This document shows, one piece after another, positions 26,096-34,435 of a stretch of DNA of 64,000 nucleotides. A model generated the notes under the pieces. The model saw only the letters and a program-made list of their open reading frames with translations, was not told the DNA's origin and did no database searches. The number at the start of each line of letters is the position of its first letter. Within the stretch, counting starts at the first letter, position 1. This stretch comes from Bacteroidales bacterium (lineage in GTDB: Bacteria; Bacteroidota; Bacteroidia; Bacteroidales; VadinHA17), in NCBI GenBank assembly GCA_016715075.1, contig JADKBK010000005.1:1-64000 (forward strand), read 5' to 3'. Position numbers and translations under genes: made by a program.

Positions 26096-28786
26096 ATGAA
26101 GAAGATAATAATCACATTAACATTTTCTCTTTTAATTCTTAATACTTCACATTCCCAGGTAGTAAACGGGGTTTTGAAATGCAAGGATGAGACATTTGGT
26201 CTTTTAAAAGAGATCTCAGGATCAGTATGTTCAAAGGGAGAGATCTTATTATCTATAACAACCCACCAGGATCTTGGCTGGGTAGATGAAGTGGAAAAGT
26301 GCATTATTCTGAGAGATACCCTGTGGCTTACACCATATCTTAAAAGACTTAAGGAAGATCCAGGATTTAAGATGGATATTGAGCAGACATCAATAATTAT
26401 CGAATACCTGAACCGTCACCCCGATAAAAAAGCCGAGATACAGAAAGGCCTTGACGAAGGAAGAATATTGATAGGGGCGACATTTACACAGCCTTATGAA
26501 GAGCTTTTCAGCGGCGAAGCACTGATAAGACAGCTCTACCTGGGCAAGAAATGGCTTTCTGACAATTTTAACGGCTACCAATCTGATACTTACTATAATT
26601 CTGATGTTCCGGGACGTACCCTGCAGATGTCTCAGATACTGGCTAAATCAGGTGTGAAAAATATGTTTGTGAGCCGCCATGAAAAAGGAGTTTATAACTG
26701 GTTCAGTCCCGACAACTCATTTGTTACAATGTTCTCATCAGGGCACTATATTGATTTTTTCAATATCCTCGGACTGGAGAGCGAAGAGGGCATTGCCCGG
26801 ATGGCAAAAGAGGTTTCGTTCTGGGGCAGCTATTATGATACTGATTCTAAAGAAGTAATAATTCCGGCTCTCCTGAATTATGAGTTTATATGGGATCAGA
26901 AACCTGTTAAGAACTGTGATCCTTTCATCAGCAGGTGGAACAGCATATCATATATTGAAAATCAAAAAGGAGAGAAGATAAAAGTTTCACTTCCTCCCTT
27001 CAGATATGGTAATCTGAATACATGTCTGAATACTATCAGAGATAATTCAAAAAAGATCAGGGATATTTCAGGAGAGCGTCCGGCTGTGTGGTTATACATA
27101 CATGGGCCATCTCATCATTTCGCTATTTCAGCAAGCAGGAAAGCAGACATACTCCTTCCTGATGCTGAGAAGTTCGCTGCTATAAACTGTTTGCTTGAGG
27201 GCAGTTTCAGGCATTATGATGAGGAAAAATTCAGGGAAGCCTGGGAAGCAAAGATCTATCCCGATCATGGATGGGGAGGTAAGGGAGGAGAGATAACCGA
27301 CAGGCTTTTCCTCAGCAAATTTGTCAAGTCGTGTGAAGATGCATCCTTCCTGCTGGACAATGCTCTTCAGAGAATTGCTTCGAGGATTGAATTTAAGAAG
27401 ACCGGTATTCCAGTTGTTGTTTTTAATGGTCTGAACTGGAAGAGAAATGATCCGGTTAGCTTGATCCTGACATTCAAAAAAGGAGAAGCATTTGGATTAA
27501 ACCTGTTTGATGCCCTAAGTAAACCCGTAATGAGCCAGCTGAGTGGGAAGGAGTTTTTTGATGATGGATCATTAAAATCATGTAATGTAACCTTTATAGC
27601 TTCAGACATTCCCTCAGTTGGGTACAGCACTTTTTATGCCGAACCATTGAAAAAAGCAGAGATCAATAAAGCATTATCTTTCAGTCATGATTTTGAAAAT
27701 CAATTCTTTGCAATACAATTTGGAAAGGGCGGGATTGAAAAGCTCTTCGACAAACAACTCGGGAAAGAGATTATTGATGCATCAAAGTTCAGGCTGGGTG
27801 AGGTCTTCACTATGCAATCTGTAGGCAACGGAGCCGGTGAATTTTCTGATGTTCAGCAGCCATCGATGGAGGGTTATGACAAGACAGGGAATTATCTCAC
27901 ACCCTGGGAAAAAATTGCTGATGGTCCTGTTTATTCATCTTTCAGGTACCGCCAGCCGGTCCGCTATGCTGTAGTTGAAGAGACAGTGATCATTTATAAC
28001 CAGATAAAAAGAATTGACTTTGAGATAGATATTAAAAACTGGCAGGGAATTCTTTACAGGGAATTCAGGGCAGCCTTTCCACTGAATATGAGTTCCCCGG
28101 AAATTGCATATGAAGTCCCAATGGGTGTTGTGGAAGTAGGGAAGGACGAGCTGAAAGGTCCGGCCGGAAATAATTATTCTACTGATTGCAGGCTAATTCA
28201 CCCAAGGACTATGGTTGACTGGGTGAATGCTTCAGGCGAAGGCTTTGGTGCAACAATAAGTTCAAGCGTCATTGCATTTGATTATCTGGATCCTACAACC
28301 AATCCGACTTCAAAAACTCTGATTCAGCCTATCCTTTTTGCATCAAGGAAAAGCTGCCACTGGGAGGGGAATGATTATATTCAGCTTGGAGACCATCATT
28401 TTTCATTCTCCCTGTATATTCAGGAACCAGGATGGAGAAACGGATCCCATTCCGGTAAGCAGGGACAAAACATGCTCTATACAGTTCTTGATCCTTTGCG
28501 GTCTCAAGACAGAAAACTTCCTGAAAAACAAAGCTTTATAACAACTGAAGGCGATCAGTTGCTACTCACCGCCTTTAAGAAAAGCGGTGATGACAACAGC
28601 CTTATAATCCGCCTGGCTGAAATGAATGGTAGCAGTCAGAAGATAGGACTCCACCTGTTTACTCCTTTTCAGAATCTTAAAAAAACCAATATAATTGAAG
28701 AGGACGAAAAGGATACCGGACAGAAAGGAATGAACTATAGTCTTGATATTGGCAAAAACTCAATTGAAACATATAAGTTAAAATAA
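26096..28786 (+). CDS. GH38 alpha-mannosidase (HQDLGW subtype)
   Basis: This 896-residue protein has a signal peptide (FSLLILNTSHSQ). TTHQDLGWVDE gives zinc residues His57 and Asp59, and NSDVPGRTLQ gives the nucleophile Asp170. YIHGPSHHFA and YPDHGWGGKGGE follow as in its paralogs. The C-terminal segment SCHWEGNDYIQLGDHH is also shared. The region around 220-300 carries an insert-like stretch (EFIWDQKPVKNCDPF) not seen in the neighbour, which may shape the substrate site. It is the last of the large secreted enzymes before the cytoplasmic-type genes. Confidence 0.92.
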   Translation: MKKIIITLTFSLLILNTSHSQVVNGVLKCKDETFGLLKEISGSVCSKGEILLSITTHQDLGWVDEVEKCIILRDTLWLTPYLKRLKEDPGFKMDIEQTSIIIEYLNRHPDKKAEIQKGLDEGRILIGATFTQPYEELFSGEALIRQLYLGKKWLSDNFNGYQSDTYYNSDVPGRTLQMSQILAKSGVKNMFVSRHEKGVYNWFSPDNSFVTMFSSGHYIDFFNILGLESEEGIARMAKEVSFWGSYYDTDSKEVIIPALLNYEFIWDQKPVKNCDPFISRWNSISYIENQKGEKIKVSLPPFRYGNLNTCLNTIRDNSKKIRDISGERPAVWLYIHGPSHHFAISASRKADILLPDAEKFAAINCLLEGSFRHYDEEKFREAWEAKIYPDHGWGGKGGEITDRLFLSKFVKSCEDASFLLDNALQRIASRIEFKKTGIPVVVFNGLNWKRNDPVSLILTFKKGEAFGLNLFDALSKPVMSQLSGKEFFDDGSLKSCNVTFIASDIPSVGYSTFYAEPLKKAEINKALSFSHDFENQFFAIQFGKGGIEKLFDKQLGKEIIDASKFRLGEVFTMQSVGNGAGEFSDVQQPSMEGYDKTGNYLTPWEKIADGPVYSSFRYRQPVRYAVVEETVIIYNQIKRIDFEIDIKNWQGILYREFRAAFPLNMSSPEIAYEVPMGVVEVGKDELKGPAGNNYSTDCRLIHPRTMVDWVNASGEGFGATISSSVIAFDYLDPTTNPTSKTLIQPILFASRKSCHWEGNDYIQLGDHHFSFSLYIQEPGWRNGSHSGKQGQNMLYTVLDPLRSQDRKLPEKQSFITTEGDQLLLTAFKKSGDDNSLIIRLAEMNGSSQKIGLHLFTPFQNLKKTNIIEEDEKDTGQKGMNYSLDIGKNSIETYKLK

Positions 28787-28874
28787 TTGATTTTCTTCGT
28801 TTACCCCGGCCCCAGGGGGAGCGAAGAAAATCAATTTACTCCCCTTGGGGTCGGGGTGAATAAATTGATTTTCG
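28786..28874. repeat. Nested inverted repeats able to form alternative hairpins
   Basis: Arm A (ATTGATTTTCTTCG, 28786-28799) pairs with A' (28822-28835). B (ACCCC...GGGGGAG, 28803-28821) pairs with B' (28839-28857) with two mismatches. A second A-like copy (TAAATTGATTTTC, 28861-28873) can also pair with A'. The order A-B-A'-B'-A makes the hairpins mutually exclusive. It may act as a terminator or mRNA-processing signal after the GH38 gene; this is inference. Confidence 0.7.
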
Positions 28875-28914
28875 AGCGTATTTAAATGTAAAACAAAATA
28901 GTATAAAGCACAAC

Positions 28915-30180
28915 ATGAGTTCACTTAATAATGAATTAAAACAGTACCACGGTTATTTCAGTAAAGAACTACATGACGACATACTTCCTTACTGGATGAA
29001 ATACGGAGTTGAAAAAAACGGACATGGATTTTACGGAGCTGTTGATCTGAACGGGAATCCGGTGCTTACTGCTAATAAAACAAGTGTCCTGAATGCAAGG
29101 ATCTTATGGACATTTTCTGCTGCAGCCATGCTGGAAGGAAATGGAGAGTATGCCACTGTTGCAGACAAAGCATATAAAGTAGTTACTGAAGGTGTTGAAG
29201 ATAAGGTGTTTGGCGGTTATTACATGGAACTGTCATCAGATAATAAACTGGCGAACGATATTAAGCATACTTATGCCCAGGCTTTTGTAATATATTCACT
29301 CTGCAAATATTATGAGTTCCGACCGCTTGATTCTGTCATGAAGAAGATCAGGGCATTTTTTGCCCTGCTTGAGGAGAAGGCTAAAGATCCTGCGAATGCA
29401 GGTTACAGGGAATCATTTACCCGCGACTGGAAAATTTATGGTGAAAACAGGATGGCGGACAATAATGAGCCAAAATCAATGAATACACATCTGCATGTTC
29501 TGGAAGCCTGGGCAGCTCTCTATAAAGTCTGGAAGGACCCGCTTGTTGAAAAAAGACTCACTGAAATGATGAATCTGTTTCTTGACAGGATAATTCGTAA
29601 GTCAGGTCACTTTGGGATCTTCTTCGATGAAGGTTTCAATGAGGCTGCTTCCTCAAAGGGAATATGTTCATTCGGACATGATATTGAAGGTTCATGGTTA
29701 TTGTGGGAAGCTGCGGAGATATTGGGCAATAAGGAGATAATTGAAAAGATGAAGCCTGTGGCTGTAAAAATGGTTGATAATATTGAGAGGGTGGCAGTTG
29801 ACAAGGACGGCGGTCTTTTTCTGGAGTCAACCCGTTTCGGAAGCCATGTTAAGACAAATAAGCACTGGTGGCAACAGGCAGAGACGCTTGTAGGTTTTAT
29901 GAACGCCTTTGAGCTGGCCGGTAATTTAAAGTACTGGAATACTGTAAAGCAGAGTTGGAGTTTTATTGATACCTGCCTCATTGATCACGAAAGAGGTGAA
30001 TGGTTTACGAAGCTGAACCGTCTCGGTGTTCCATTTCTTACAGAACCGGAGGATGATCCGTCACCATACTACAGGAATGACTGGAAAATTGATCCCTGGA
30101 AATGTCCATATCACAACGGCAGGGCAATGATGGAGATGATGAAGAGAATTGATTTAATGTTGAAAAATCTTCAATTATGA
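28915..30180 (+). CDS. N-acylglucosamine 2-epimerase family; cellobiose/mannobiose 2-epimerase-like
   Basis: This 421-residue protein has no signal peptide and should be cytoplasmic. It has the AGE-family (alpha/alpha)6 barrel pattern: YWMKYGVEKNGHGFYGAVD, KHTYAQAFVIYSLCKYYE, HDIEGSWLLWEA with His255, HWWQQAETLVGF, and YHNGRAMMEM with His400. The two late histidines fit the acid/base pair of cellobiose 2-epimerases, which act on the reducing end of beta-1,4-linked disaccharides such as mannobiose or cellobiose. In mannan-using Bacteroidota such an enzyme feeds mannosyl-glucose phosphorolysis, but no GH130 gene is visible here. Its stop overlaps the next start by four bases. Confidence 0.85.
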   Translation: MSSLNNELKQYHGYFSKELHDDILPYWMKYGVEKNGHGFYGAVDLNGNPVLTANKTSVLNARILWTFSAAAMLEGNGEYATVADKAYKVVTEGVEDKVFGGYYMELSSDNKLANDIKHTYAQAFVIYSLCKYYEFRPLDSVMKKIRAFFALLEEKAKDPANAGYRESFTRDWKIYGENRMADNNEPKSMNTHLHVLEAWAALYKVWKDPLVEKRLTEMMNLFLDRIIRKSGHFGIFFDEGFNEAASSKGICSFGHDIEGSWLLWEAAEILGNKEIIEKMKPVAVKMVDNIERVAVDKDGGLFLESTRFGSHVKTNKHWWQQAETLVGFMNAFELAGNLKYWNTVKQSWSFIDTCLIDHERGEWFTKLNRLGVPFLTEPEDDPSPYYRNDWKIDPWKCPYHNGRAMMEMMKRIDLMLKNLQL

Positions 30181-31079
30181 CATCAGGGGAACGTGTTCTG
30201 ACTGCTTTAAGAGGCGGTACCCCCGACAGGGTTCCGGTTTGGGAGTATCTGTTCAGTCTGAAGCTGATGAAGGAGGTGATGGGTTATACCACAGAACTTT
30301 ATGATGGCACAACTCAGACAAAAATGGCCGCCAGAATGGGGCTCGATGTTATCTGGGCGCCTATAAACGGTTTTTGTGGCATCGAAGATGTCCCGCACGC
30401 TCTGAATGAGTTATATCTTGATGAATGGGGTGTTACATACCAGAAGAATGGCTGGCCTATAATTGCTCAGATCAGCACTGCAGTAAAGACAAGGGAAGAC
30501 TGGCTTCAGTACAAAATACCAGAGGTGAATACTCCGGGAAGGCTTAAGATCCTGAAGGATGTGATTAAGGCAAACGATTCAGATCTGGCCGTTGCAGCCG
30601 GCCTGTTGGGTCCGTTTACAATGATGTCATGGTATCTCATGGATTTTGAGACCCTGTCTATGGCAATATTTATGGATCCTGATCTGGTACACGAAATGAC
30701 AGATGCTTTTGTAACATGGGCATTGGAAGCTGCAGCGCTCGCATATCAGACCGGTGGTGTTGATGCATTTCATATCTCTGATGACTGGGGAGGCACAGGC
30801 GGTTTACTGATCTCACCCGACCATTTCAGGGAGTTTTTTCTTAAGCCTTTTGAAAGACTTGTATCGGGACTTAAATCTTATGGTGTGCCGGTAATTATGC
30901 ACAATGACGGCAATTTATGGGAGATACTTGATGATCTGGTCGGTACAGGTATTGATGCTTACCATCCTGTGGAAAGGGCGGCTACAATGGATCTTGTCAC
31001 TGTAAAGCAAAAGTATAGTGGGAGGATCTGCCCGATTGGAAACGTGAATGCACCTTGCACCTTGCACCTTGAACCTTGA
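30177..31079 (+). CDS. Uroporphyrinogen decarboxylase/MtaA-family protein, C-terminally truncated by tandem repeat
   Basis: This 300-residue protein begins MTSGERVLTALRGGTPDRVP, the usual start of the URO-D/MtaA family. FHISDDWGGTGG and VIMHNDGNLW are family motifs, but the metal motif His-x-Cys reads His242-Asn-Asp244. The protein follows the family to IGNVN and then runs into an AACCTTG heptamer array (from residue 292), which supplies the last residues and the stop. About 40-50 C-terminal residues are missing compared with the 340-residue paralog at 34436. It is translationally coupled to the epimerase. It may be a methyltransferase-like enzyme of the corrinoid type, a decarboxylase-like protein, or a decaying gene. 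Confidence 0.75.
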   Translation: MTSGERVLTALRGGTPDRVPVWEYLFSLKLMKEVMGYTTELYDGTTQTKMAARMGLDVIWAPINGFCGIEDVPHALNELYLDEWGVTYQKNGWPIIAQISTAVKTREDWLQYKIPEVNTPGRLKILKDVIKANDSDLAVAAGLLGPFTMMSWYLMDFETLSMAIFMDPDLVHEMTDAFVTWALEAAALAYQTGGVDAFHISDDWGGTGGLLISPDHFREFFLKPFERLVSGLKSYGVPVIMHNDGNLWEILDDLVGTGIDAYHPVERAATMDLVTVKQKYSGRICPIGNVNAPCTLHLEP

Positions 31080-31126
31080 ACCTTGAACCTTGAACCTTGA
31101 ACCTTGAACCCTAACCCCTAACCCCC
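31051..31126. repeat. Heptanucleotide tandem repeat (CACCTTG/AACCTTG)x8 with degenerate tail
   Basis: Three CACCTTG units are followed by five AACCTTG units, then drift to AACCCTA and ACCCCTA. The array covers the 3' end of the URO-D-like gene and stops nine bases before the transporter start. Because seven is not a multiple of three, it scrambles the reading frame. Confidence 0.95.
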
Positions 31127-31134
31127 GATCCCTC

Positions 31135-32487
31135 ATGAACAAAGTCCTTATACAATGTACAATTGCTTCCGCCCTTGGCGGGTTGTTGTTTGGCTACGAT
31201 ACCGTGATCATTAACGGTGCAATGCTCGATCTGGTAAAGCATTTTAACCTGACACCAGCTATCCAGGGCTGGACGGTCAGTTCGGCGCTTGTTGGCTGCA
31301 TACTTGGAACAATACTGATGGGCAAGCCGGGTGATATATTTGGAGCTCAGAGATTATTGCAGCTGCTTGCAGTACTGTTTCTTATTTCTGCAGTTGGATG
31401 TGGTCTGGCTCCTACTATCAGTGTTTTCATTCTTTTCAGGTTTATCGGCGGTCTGGCCATAGGAGGTGCATCCGTCATCTGTCCTGTTTATATTTCGGAA
31501 ATATCTCCGCCGAAACACAGGGGATTGCTTGCTTCAACATTTCAGCTCGCAATAGTATTTGGGATATTGTTATCACTTATATCCAACTACCTGCTTCTCA
31601 ATATCGGAGAAAATAACTGGCGTTGGATGCTTTTCAGCGGCGCATTGCCTGCCGTGGCATTTTTTGTTATGCTTTTCTTTATCAGGAAAAGTCCGCGCTG
31701 GCTGGTGAAAAAAGGCAGGATAGAAGAGGCAAGAAAGAATATTGAAGATCTTTCATCTCATGAAATAGATACTGAACAAACCTTATCGGAAATCAGGGAA
31801 TCAATAAATATTGAGGATGCAGGAAAAAAAATAAACCTATTTAAGAAGCCTTACAGGAAGATTGTCTGGCTAGGGATATTTGTTGGTATTTTTAGTCAGC
31901 TTACCGGAATAGGAGTTGTCTTCTATTACTCAGCTCAGATTTTCAGTATTGCAGGTTTTTCTCCCGATACCTCCATGCTTCAAAGTGTGATACTAGGTTT
32001 GACCAACCTGGTCTTCACATTGATCGCAATGCTTCTCATTGACAGGGTAGGAAGAAAGAAACTGTTAATAATTGGACAGCTTGGAATGGTGGCTGTGCTG
32101 GGATTGTTCGGATACGGATTACTCTCGGGAAATATTACAGGTTACTGGCTTGTTGTACTGCTGGTTGCGTATATAGCTTTCTTCGCTGCTTCAATGGGGG
32201 TGGTGATCTGGGTCATGTTATCTGAAATGTTTCCGAATATTATCAGGGCCAGGGGTGCTTCACTCGGGTCATTTGCGAACTGGGGAGTAAGTGCCTCTCT
32301 AAACTTCCTCTTTCCGCAGGTAGTCGGATTATTCGGAACAACACTGGCTCAGCAGCAGATGGGCATGAGCTATGCTTTCCTGTTTCTCGCCGGGATGACA
32401 CTCTTAGGATTCTTCTTCCTGAAGAACAAGATTATCGAAACCAAAGGGAAATCACTGGAACAGATTGAAAAAGAGGTTCTTTGTTAA
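31135..32487 (+). CDS. MFS sugar transporter, SP family (XylE-like)
   Basis: This 450-residue protein has about 12 membrane helices. Sugar-porter signatures are present: GGLLFGYDTVIINGA in helix 1, RFIGGLAIGGASVICPVYIS followed by PPKHRG, KSPRWLVKKGR in the central loop (PESPRWL-like), and DRVGRKKLL in the second half. It should carry a monosaccharide or small sugar across the inner membrane by proton symport. It lies between damaged URO-D genes and after the 2-epimerase, so it may import the mannose, fucose or galactose released by the enzymes upstream. Its start comes directly after the heptamer array, so its original promoter may have been replaced. Confidence 0.9.
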   Translation: MNKVLIQCTIASALGGLLFGYDTVIINGAMLDLVKHFNLTPAIQGWTVSSALVGCILGTILMGKPGDIFGAQRLLQLLAVLFLISAVGCGLAPTISVFILFRFIGGLAIGGASVICPVYISEISPPKHRGLLASTFQLAIVFGILLSLISNYLLLNIGENNWRWMLFSGALPAVAFFVMLFFIRKSPRWLVKKGRIEEARKNIEDLSSHEIDTEQTLSEIRESINIEDAGKKINLFKKPYRKIVWLGIFVGIFSQLTGIGVVFYYSAQIFSIAGFSPDTSMLQSVILGLTNLVFTLIAMLLIDRVGRKKLLIIGQLGMVAVLGLFGYGLLSGNITGYWLVVLLVAYIAFFAASMGVVIWVMLSEMFPNIIRARGASLGSFANWGVSASLNFLFPQVVGLFGTTLAQQQMGMSYAFLFLAGMTLLGFFFLKNKIIETKGKSLEQIEKEVLC

Positions 32488-32591
32488 TGCTAAATGAATA
32501 AATGCTAAATGCTTAATAGAATATTTTATATGTTTTTAAGGTGAAGTATTAAATACTAATTATCTAATATTATTTATTTAATTATTTTGGT

Positions 32592-32954
32592 ATGAAAGAG
32601 AATATTCTAAAGACAAAATCTTATGCATTTGCATTAAATGTCATTAAACTTTATCAGAAGCTTTCTTCAGAAAAAAAAGAATTTGTCCTTTCAAAGCAAA
32701 TACTCAGATCAGGTACTTCCATAGGTGCCAACATTGAGGAAGCTAATCAGGCTGAATCTAAACGAGATTTTATACATAAGCTTGGTATTGCACAAAAGGA
32801 GGCTAATGAGACACATTACTGGATTCGATTATTGACAGATAGTAATTATATCGTTCAAAGTGTTTCCATAATCTTAAAGGATGATTGTGAGGAATTAATC
32901 AAATTGATAACATCATCCATTAAGACCGCAAAAAACAACCTTGATAATGCTTAA
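32592..32954 (+). CDS. Four helix bundle protein (23S rRNA intervening-sequence protein family)
   Basis: This 120-residue, helix-rich protein carries the family core: SYAFALNVIKLYQKL, SKQILRSGTSIGANIEEA, SKRDFIHKLGIAQKEANE and THYWIRLL. Homologs (TIGR02436/S23) sit in intervening sequences of bacterial 23S rRNA or as stand-alone genes in Bacteroidota, and share the fold of the Avd protein of diversity-generating retroelements. Molecular role is unknown. Here the gene is outside any rRNA. A 10-base direct repeat AATGCTTAAT occurs before it (32508-32517) and across its stop (32946-32955), and a 201-base heptamer array follows at once. This suggests a small inserted cassette. Confidence 0.88.
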   Translation: MKENILKTKSYAFALNVIKLYQKLSSEKKEFVLSKQILRSGTSIGANIEEANQAESKRDFIHKLGIAQKEANETHYWIRLLTDSNYIVQSVSIILKDDCEELIKLITSSIKTAKNNLDNA

Positions 32955-32972
32955 TGAAATAGTGCTGAATTC

Positions 32973-33173
32973 ATTAACCATTAACCATTAACCATTAACC
33001 ATTAACCATTAACCATTAACCATTAACCATTAACCATTAACCATTAACCATTAACCATTAACCATTAACCATTAACCATTAACCATTAACCATTAACCAT
33101 TAACCATTAACCATTAACCATTAACCATTAACCATTAACCATTAACCATTAACCATTAACCATTAACCATTAA
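32973..33173. repeat. Heptanucleotide tandem repeat (ATTAACC)x~28
   Basis: This is an essentially perfect array of the seven-base unit ATTAACC, 201 bases long, about 28.7 copies. It begins 18 bases after the four-helix-bundle gene and ends at the broken 5' end of the next URO-D-like gene. Near-identity of units suggests recent slippage or gene-conversion activity. No spacer sequences exist, so it is not CRISPR. Confidence 0.97.
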
Positions 33174-34260
33174 AACAAATTACCAAAACTAACGGGAGAG
33201 ATACTTACAATTCTGGCAGGAAAAGGTCAGGGACCAGTTTGGCGGGTAGCTGTCGGATTACTGGGCTAACTCCCTTATCAAAAGAGGCCTTAAACCGAAG
33301 AATTTTATTCTTTCGGATGAGTATATCCAGTGGCACCGTGACGGGGCCGCTCACCCCTTATACATTTTCTCTGGCTGTGAGGTAAAAGAATGGTATGAAG
33401 GTCATCGTCATTACAAAGAAATAGTTACACCCTGCGGTTCGGTAAGAGAATGCTGGGAATTCATCCCTACATCATTTTCTGATGCCCCTGTTGAACACTT
33501 CATGAAATCGGAAGCGGATATACCGATAATGAAGTTTATATATGAAAATACAAGTTTTGAACCTGATTATGACCAGGCATATCTCAGAAAGAAACAGGTG
33601 GGTGAACAGGGCCTTGTCCTCTGTTACCTTCCTAAAAGCCCGTTTATGCATCTGCTGGCTCTTGAAGCTGGGGTCATGACAGTTACAATGGCTGCACTTA
33701 CTGCCCCTGAAGAGTTTAAAGACCTTCTTGATACAATGAAAAAGGCCTTTGATCAGGCTGCCAGGATTGCTGTTGATAGTCCGGCTGAAGTACTTATGAT
33801 CCCGGAGAACCTTTCCTCGGAAATGGTAGGCCCTGAACTGTTTGAGTTGTATATGTCAGGTTATCAGAAGGAATGGACAAAAAAGATCAGTGAAGCCGGT
33901 AAATACTCATTTATACATATTGATGGTACACTTGCCGGTTTACTGAAAGAGGAAGCCGCAGTAGGATTTACAGTACTTGAAGCCCTTACACCTGATCCGG
34001 TTGGAGATATGAAGTGGGAAGATCTTGAGTCATTTACCGGTGATTCGAAAAGTATCCTCTGGGGAGGCATCCCGGGTTCTTATTTTACTGATTGTGTAAG
34101 TGATGATGAATTTGACAGACATGTTAAATACCTGCTGGAGATCATGGTCAGCAAACCCCGCTTTGTGCTTGGTGTTGCCGACCAGGTGCCTCCCGATGGA
34201 TTGGAGCGCCGTGTAAAACGTGTTTCAGAACTTGTAAATAAATATGGATTTTATCATTAA
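33174..34260 (+). pseudogene. URO-D/MtaA-family gene with lost start and a frameshift
   Basis: One frame opening at 33174 encodes a family-like N terminus (TGEILTILAGKGQGPVWRVA) but has no ATG and stops at 33267. The family sequence resumes in another frame with DYWANSLIKRGLKPKNFIL and runs to 34260. That frame is blocked upstream by a TAG at 33247, so a one-base indel lies between about 33240 and 33266. The C-terminal part (ATG at 33502, 252 residues) includes FIHIDGTLAGL, where the metal Cys is replaced by Asp, and LGVADQVPPDGLERR. The ATTAACC array abuts the 5' end and probably removed the start. A sequencing error could explain the indel but not the missing ATG. Confidence 0.7.
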
Positions 34261-34269
34261 TTTTAATTG

Positions 34270-34350
34270 CCACAAAGGCACAAAGGCATAAAGGCATAAA
34301 GGCACAAAGGCGCAAAGGCACAAAGGCACAAAGGCATAAAGGCATAAAAC
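34270..34350. repeat. Octanucleotide tandem repeat AAAGGCAY, ~9 copies
   Basis: Nine copies of AAAGGCAC or AAAGGCAT (one AAAGGCGC) stand head to tail after the broken URO-D gene. It resembles the CACAAAG-type intergenic repeats but here forms a direct array, with no matching arm on the other side. Confidence 0.9.
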
Positions 34351-34435
34351 AACACAAGGGTTGTATTATTTGATGGGACTTGATGCCTTGATGGCTGAAT
34401 AAATAAGAAAGTAATTATTTAAAAAAGAATGAATT

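Noticed and set aside
25890..26099. A small plus-strand gene before the GH38 gene at 26096
   Set aside because: It translates the CACAGAG palindrome and overlaps the true start.
28786..28874. A simple intrinsic terminator
   Set aside because: No stem is followed by a clear T run; the nested arms fit alternative hairpins or stacked repeats better.
32592..32954. Avd gene of a diversity-generating retroelement
   Set aside because: No reverse transcriptase, template repeat or variable repeat is visible nearby.
32973..33173. CRISPR array
   Set aside because: The units are seven bases and contiguous, with no spacers and no cas genes nearby.
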